Source: JBDTGE01 sp050742975 (GTDB lineage Bacteria; Actinomycetota; Actinomycetes; Mycobacteriales; Jatrophihabitantaceae). From it: 10,071 nucleotides of DNA. Location of the stretch: positions 1 through 10,071 of the forward strand of contig JBOGDQ010000148.1 in NCBI GenBank assembly GCA_050742975.1, written 5' to 3'. A model generated the notes under the pieces. The model saw nothing but the letters and a program-made list of their open reading frames with translations, was not told the DNA's origin and made no database searches. Every line of letters starts with the position of its first letter. The first letter of the stretch is position 1. A program made the translations under genes and the position numbers. Shown here one piece after another: positions 7,431 through 10,071 of this stretch.

Positions 7431-8070
7431 GAAGGCAGGCGTTCACGCGAGTCCGGGCAAGATCCTGGATCGGATTCCTCCCGGCACCTTCGTCCATGTG
7501 GATGAGCTGCCGGGCAGCCGGGGCGCCGCGAGTTCGGCGGTGTCGCGCGCGCACAAGCGTGGTGAGCTGGTGGCAATCCGCAACGGTCTCTACTTCAAGG
7601 GGGCCAAGACCCGGTACGGGATGACCCGGCCCTCATCGGAGGCGATCGCGGTCGAGGTGCTCGGCACGGTGGGTGTTGGACCCACGGGGCACAGCGCGGC
7701 ACGGGCCTTGGGTCTGACCACGCAGATTCCGGCCGAGCCTTCGGTCACGGTCGCCGGACCGGTCCCCACCTCGGTACCTGGGGTGAAGCTCTCCAAGCGC
7801 AACAACATGCGCCGCCGCGATCTGAACTACACCGAGATCGCGCTGCTGGAGCTGCTGCGCGGCGACTGGGAGTCGACCGTTGAGGGCGGCTGGCCCGCGC
7901 TGGTGTCGGCAGCGGCGAACGCGATTCGCGACGGCAAGGTGCAGATGGCCGCTCTTGCTGAGGTAGTCGCTGCCGAACACTCCCCCGCGGCACGCGCCAA
8001 CCTCGCGCGGCTTACCCAGGATCTGCCCGATCGTCGTCGACCGGTCCGCCGAGTCAGGGCGGTCGCCTGA
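7429..8070 (+). CDS. abiEi: AbiEi-family antitoxin / autorepressor (DUF6088-like)
   Basis: A 213-residue antitoxin of a type IV toxin-antitoxin system. Residues about 8-60 form a winged helix-turn-helix: FVHVDELPGSRGAASSAVSRA, then HKRGELVAIRNGLYFKG, where the G-L-Y-F turn is the wing typical of AbiEi and DUF6088 proteins. A small domain with RPSSEAIAVEVLG and GPTGHSAARALGL follows, and the C-terminal part (about 125-213) is helical and ends in a basic tail (RRRPVRRVRAVA). In this family the N-terminal domain binds the operon's own promoter and the C-terminal part counters the toxin without direct contact. The ATG overlaps the inverted repeat described above and has no ribosome site. The stop TGA shares one base with the ATG of the toxin gene, so the pair is translationally coupled. 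A 237-bp partial copy lies just upstream. Confidence 0.9.
   Translation: MKAGVHASPGKILDRIPPGTFVHVDELPGSRGAASSAVSRAHKRGELVAIRNGLYFKGAKTRYGMTRPSSEAIAVEVLGTVGVGPTGHSAARALGLTTQIPAEPSVTVAGPVPTSVPGVKLSKRNNMRRRDLNYTEIALLELLRGDWESTVEGGWPALVSAAANAIRDGKVQMAALAEVVAAEHSPAARANLARLTQDLPDRRRPVRRVRAVA
7506..7742 (+). repeat. Direct repeat copy 2, inside intact abiEi
   Basis: This is the intact counterpart of the relic at 7132-7368. The two copies are offset by 374 bases, lie in the same orientation and differ at six positions. Such close, long direct repeats can recombine; loss of the 374 bases between matching points would remove the promoter, operator and first codons of abiEi. Confidence 0.9.
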
Positions 8071-9059
8071 TGCGGTTGCTCCGCGATCATCGCGACGAGC
8101 TGGGTGCGCTCGTGGCAGCAACAGCCGACGCGCTCGGCATCGACGCGGCCTTTGTCGAGAAGGACTACTGGGTGGTCGAGGTGCTTCGTGCTGCCACCGT
8201 CCCGATACAGGTCACCGCCAAGGACGGCAGCCGACACCCGGTGCGGACAATCTTCAAGGGTGGGACGAGTCTGGGCCGCGTTTACGGCCTGATCGAGCGG
8301 TTCTCCGAAGACGTCGACCTGCTGGTCTCGTTTCCGCAGCTCGACATCGGGATCGGCTCGCGCGACAGGGTGCTGAAGTCGATCAGGGACGCCGTATCGG
8401 CTGCCCTGGGGGCCGAGCCCATTCCTGGCCCGGCCACGACCGGTGTCAAACGCTACGTCCGCTACCCGTACCCAGCCCGATACGGCTCGCACGAGGTGAC
8501 GGAGGGTGTGCTGCTCGAGATGGGCAGCCGCGGCGGCGACTTCCCGACGCAGCAGCATGAGCTTCGTTCCATGATTGCGAACCATGCGGTTGGCGTTCTT
8601 GGCGAGGCGGACGATACGTGGGACGAGTTCGGCGCAGTGCCTGTCGATATCCTCGCGCCGGAACGGACTCTGCTGGAGAAGCTGGCCCTGCTGCACGACG
8701 GCGCATCCCGGTACCCCTATCAGGCCGCGCGCACCAAGCTACGCAACGGCGGACGACACCTCTACGACGTCCACAGACTGCTCGGCTCAGCCGACGTCAT
8801 CGCTGCCTTGAGCGCACTCGGATCGGTTGGCGTTGCAGATCTCTGCAGCGACATCGACCAGCACAGCGAGCACGCCGACTTCAGCTTCACGCCGCGACCG
8901 GCAGTCGGCTACGGCGGCAGCCCGCTTGTCGATCCTGCCTGGCTGGGTCGAGACGATCTCCGCCAGGGCTACGCGGCCGCGATGAACCTGGTCTACGGCG
9001 AGCGGCCCAGCTTCGACAGGTGCCTGGACACGGTCCGCACAAATGCGGCTCTGCTGTAA
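8070..9059 (+). CDS. abiEii: AbiEii-family nucleotidyltransferase toxin
   Basis: A 329-residue protein of the AbiEii/AbiGii nucleotidyltransferase family (PF08843). The polymerase-beta-like active site is complete: KGGTSL (63-68) followed by YGLIERFSEDVDL, with the two acidic residues D81 and D83; a third acid in VLLEMGSR (E150); and the family motif APERTLLEKLALLH (196-209). N-terminal FVEKDYWVVEVLR (28-40) is also typical. Members use nucleoside triphosphates to modify tRNA or other RNA; GTP preference and bacteriostatic growth arrest have been reported for AbiEii, and relatives such as MenT act on tRNA. The exact substrate here is unknown. The operon gives toxin-antitoxin maintenance and, in the best-studied cases, phage resistance by abortive infection. 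The ATG overlaps the abiEi stop by one base. All key residues are present, so the toxin is probably active. Confidence 0.93.
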   Translation: MRLLRDHRDELGALVAATADALGIDAAFVEKDYWVVEVLRAATVPIQVTAKDGSRHPVRTIFKGGTSLGRVYGLIERFSEDVDLLVSFPQLDIGIGSRDRVLKSIRDAVSAALGAEPIPGPATTGVKRYVRYPYPARYGSHEVTEGVLLEMGSRGGDFPTQQHELRSMIANHAVGVLGEADDTWDEFGAVPVDILAPERTLLEKLALLHDGASRYPYQAARTKLRNGGRHLYDVHRLLGSADVIAALSALGSVGVADLCSDIDQHSEHADFSFTPRPAVGYGGSPLVDPAWLGRDDLRQGYAAAMNLVYGERPSFDRCLDTVRTNAALL

Positions 9060-9074
9060 CGCAATGAAGGTAGG

Positions 9075-9090
9075 TCCACGTCTGCGTGGA
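9075..9090 (+). terminator. Stem-loop after abiEii, possible weak terminator
   Basis: TCCACG-TCTG-CGTGGA forms a six-base-pair stem with a four-base loop, 15 bases after the abiEii stop. There is no run of T after it, so it is not a classical intrinsic terminator; T-poor stem-loops may still end transcripts in actinobacteria. The remaining gap to 9178 holds a weak inverted repeat (AGGCGGT 9134-9140 and ACCGCCT 9164-9170) but no gene. Confidence 0.3.
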
Positions 9091-9178
9091 TGCGCCTGTC
9101 TACAGCGCCGCAGCACGAGTCTGCCGGGGTTGTAGGCGGTGGGCCTTACTTACCCTCATGCGAACCGCCTCCTGCTCG

Positions 9179-9219
9179 TTGCGAGCGACATCCTCACGGC
9201 GTAGCGTTACATGTAACGC
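9179..9219 (+). promoter_or_regulatory. Promoter and 16-bp palindromic operator of the mazEF-like operon
   Basis: GCGTTACATGTAACGC at 9204-9219 is a perfect 16-base palindrome, 15 bases before the ATG of the antitoxin. Candidate promoter boxes are TTGCGA (9179-9184) and TAGCGT (9202-9207), 17 bases apart, so the palindrome overlaps the -10 box and the start of the transcript. MazE-type antitoxins, alone or with toxin, repress their operon through such sites. The palindrome is certain; the promoter boxes and the function are inferred. Confidence 0.6.
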
Positions 9220-9234
9220 ATGTGGAGGTCGACC

Positions 9235-9441
9235 ATGTCCGACATACGAAGCCGGGTCAGCGCCCATCGCGCACGCTTGCGCGCTCAGGGATTGCGCCCC
9301 ATTCAGATCTGGGTGCCGGACGTCCGCTCACCCGACTTTGCCTCTGAAGCACATCGCCAGGCCCGCTTGGTTGCCGGCAGCCCGGCCGCCACCGATGATC
9401 AGGACTTCATTGACGCTGTCTCCGAGTGGCCCGACGAGTGA
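9235..9441 (+). CDS. MazE-like antitoxin (DUF3018 family)
   Basis: A 68-residue protein beginning MSDIRSRVSAHRARLRAQGL and continuing RPIQIWVPDVRSPDFASEAH, the signature of DUF3018 antitoxins, which are regularly found before MazF toxins. The family has a short DNA-binding N-terminal part and a C-terminal acidic tail, here DDQDFIDAVSEWPDE, that would wrap the toxin. I chose the ATG at 9235 because GGAGG at 9224-9228 precedes it at a proper distance; an in-frame ATG at 9220 would sit right at the operator palindrome and has no ribosome site. The stop overlaps the toxin's GTG as GTGA, so antitoxin and toxin are coupled. Function is assigned from the family and the neighbour. Confidence 0.9.
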   Translation: MSDIRSRVSAHRARLRAQGLRPIQIWVPDVRSPDFASEAHRQARLVAGSPAATDDQDFIDAVSEWPDE

Positions 9442-9779
9442 GACGGGCCGAGATCTGGACGGTGTCCGGCGGACCCAACTATGCCGGCAAACCAAGGCCA
9501 GCGGTCATTCTGCAAGACGACCGATTCGACACCGATTCGGTTACTCTCTGCCCGTTCACCACTGACCCGACTGATGCACCGTTGTTCCGGCTCGTCGTCG
9601 ATGCCACGCCGACCACGGGTCTCAGCACGACGAGTCGGCTGATGGTCGACAAGATCACCACAGTGCGACGGACCAAGCTCGGCGAGCGCATCGGCGAACT
9701 CGACGACGCGGACATCGTCCGGCTCAACCGAGCCGTGGTCACGTTCCTCGGAATCGCCAACAGCCCACAAGCCAATTGA
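9438..9779 (+). CDS. MazF/PemK-family endoribonuclease toxin
   Basis: A 113-residue toxin. MRRAEIWTVSGGPNYAGKPR (1-20) and PAVILQDDRF carry the MazF motif with the conserved RP (R20-P21); CPFTTDP (38-44) has the threonine region of the active site; TSRLMVDKITTVRRTKLGERIG (65-86) is the family's C-terminal signature. MazF toxins cut RNA at short sequence-specific sites and stop growth when the antitoxin is lost. The cut site here cannot be told from sequence. The frame opens at a GTG at 9426, but I chose the GTG at 9438-9440 because it overlaps the antitoxin stop (GTGA) and gives the usual MRR-E-IW start. The length is normal and no key motif is lost, so the toxin is probably functional. It ends 47 bases before the tRNA-Val fragment. 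Confidence 0.93.
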   Translation: MRRAEIWTVSGGPNYAGKPRPAVILQDDRFDTDSVTLCPFTTDPTDAPLFRLVVDATPTTGLSTTSRLMVDKITTVRRTKLGERIGELDDADIVRLNRAVVTFLGIANSPQAN

Positions 9780-9826
9780 TTCGCTGCGGGTGTGTCACGT
9801 ATCCGGCCGAAATTTGGACTTCAGAG

Positions 9827-9874
9827 TGGTGGGCGCTACTGGGATCGAACCAGTGACCGCTCGGGTGTAAACCG
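9827..9874 (-). other. Truncated tRNA-Val(TAC), 3' half; attachment-site candidate
   Basis: Read on the minus strand this is the 3' half of a tRNA. Plus-strand TGG (9827-9829) encodes the CCA end; 9831-9837 is the acceptor 3' strand (GGGCGCT); 9838-9854 is the T arm, with ACTGG and CCAGT closing the GATCGAA loop; 9860-9864 is the 3' strand of the anticodon stem; 9865-9871 is the loop, read as TTTACAC with anticodon TAC (Val). The stem should continue as CCGAG but reads CCGGA, so the match stops at about 9874 and neither D arm nor 5' acceptor strand follows. Integrases of genomic islands often use exactly this part of a tRNA gene, leaving a 3' fragment at one end and a whole tRNA at the other. 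By this geometry the intact tRNA would lie to the right, outside the window. Confidence 0.8.
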
Positions 9875-10006
9875 GATTCAGCCACTTTCGGCCACCGTCG
9901 GACGTCACTTACAAGCGACTGCAGCACCCATGATTACTGGGAAAATGCGTTGGCACGCGATGAGGCTGGTTGACGGTTTTCGACCCTCCCGCGGACTAGC
10001 CGCGGA
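9875..10006. other. Non-coding stretch right of the tRNA fragment
   Basis: I see no convincing gene here. It holds TTTCGGCC (9886-9893), an inverted match to GGCCGAAA (9805-9812) on the other side of the tRNA fragment, and CCGGAT (9872-9877), an inverted match to ATCCGG (9801-9806). A tandem repeat CCGCGGACTA occurs at 9989-9998 and 10000-10009. Such features would suit integrase or excisionase arm sites beside an attachment core, but this is inference. Confidence 0.35.
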
Positions 10007-10009
10007 CTA
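9989..10009. repeat. Two 10-bp tandem copies, 11-bp period
   Basis: CCGCGGACTA is present twice with one base between the copies. An 11-base period places both on the same face of the helix, as for adjacent protein-binding sites. On the minus strand each copy contributes a TAG, one of them the stop of the partial gene to the right. Function unknown. Confidence 0.6.
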
Positions 10010-10071
10010 ACCAAGATCATCTACGTCGACCAGACGAGTACCGCCGGCGCACACCGGATATTCACCCGATA
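10007..10071 (-). CDS. Partial gene, possible excisionase/HTH protein C-terminus
   Basis: The minus strand is open from the right edge to a TAG at 10007-10009 and encodes the last 20 residues, SGEYPVCAGGTRLVDVDDLG. The pattern of proline, a short stretch, G-G-x-R-L and then V-DDL resembles the wing and end of excisionase-type (HTH_17, MerR-like) DNA-binding domains, which often end with a GG-R-(x)4-DL motif. With only 20 residues visible this is a guess, supported mainly by the location beside a tRNA attachment site, where excisionase and integrase genes are expected. It could also be a chance open frame. Confidence 0.25.
   Translation of the reverse strand, partial: SGEYPVCAGGTRLVDVDDLG

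Larger units (their letters stand above)
7124..9874. mobile_element. Putative toxin-antitoxin micro-island at tRNA-Val
   Basis: The segment between the short tRNA-Val 3'-end copy (7124-7136) and the longer tRNA-Val fragment (9827-9874) contains only toxin-antitoxin material: a relic of abiEi, an intact AbiEi/AbiEii operon and a MazE-like/MazF operon. The two tRNA-derived sequences are in the same orientation, as expected for the direct repeats left by site-specific integration. No integrase is visible inside, so the island would be immobile now or moved by a neighbour's enzyme. The repeats and gene content are seen; the integration history is inferred. Confidence 0.5.

Noticed and set aside
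6200..7432. A 410-codon plus-strand frame that ends with an AbiEi-like peptide
   Set aside because: Its first two thirds is an out-of-frame reading of surf1. Only the segment 7132-7368 is meaningful, as an abiEi relic without its own start.
9792..10010. A 72-codon frame containing GRYWDRTSD
   Set aside because: This peptide is the well-known spurious product of reading a tRNA gene on the wrong strand; here it comes from the tRNA-Val fragment.
1..10071. CRISPR array or transposase gene
   Set aside because: No series of regularly spaced repeats and no transposase or integrase motif was found on either strand within the window.

Overview
The window is high-GC DNA with dense, often overlapping genes and frequent GTG starts, typical of an actinomycete (Actinomycetota). 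The gene set recalls Mycobacteriales and relatives: a 13E12/DUF222-type HNH gene, an RNase HI-phosphatase fusion, a zinc-ribbon coiled-coil protein and a Nif3-like protein in the order of Mycobacterium tuberculosis Rv2228c-Rv2229c-Rv2230c, and a SURF1-like gene nearby. The species cannot be fixed from the sequence.

Left part (1-7083) looks like ordinary chromosome. A truncated, frameshifted HNH gene enters from the left edge. It converges on a leftward three-gene operon (Nif3-like, zinc-ribbon protein, RNase HI/phosphatase) whose genes are joined by two 4-base GTGA overlaps, a sign of translational coupling. Divergent from this operon is a small two-helix membrane protein (PLDc_N-like), which converges with an 8-base overlap on a large membrane-anchored metallophosphoesterase. 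Divergent from that is a SURF1-family gene with an unusually long C-terminal tail.

Right part (about 7084-10071) is accessory DNA. Two toxin-antitoxin operons lie back to back: an AbiEi/AbiEii pair (7429-9059) and a DUF3018 MazE-like antitoxin with a MazF toxin (9235-9779). Each has a palindromic candidate operator over its promoter. A 237-bp, about 97% identical partial copy of abiEi lies just upstream of the intact gene. The 3' half of a tRNA-Val(TAC) gene (9827-9874, minus strand) ends abruptly in the anticodon stem, and the last 13 bases of the same tRNA occur again in the same orientation at 7124-7136, exactly where the abiEi relic begins. I read this as a series of integrations at a tRNA-Val gene: a 2.7-kb toxin-antitoxin micro-island between two tRNA-derived direct repeats, followed by a second element that continues past the right edge. 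A possible excisionase-like protein tail at the edge fits this picture.
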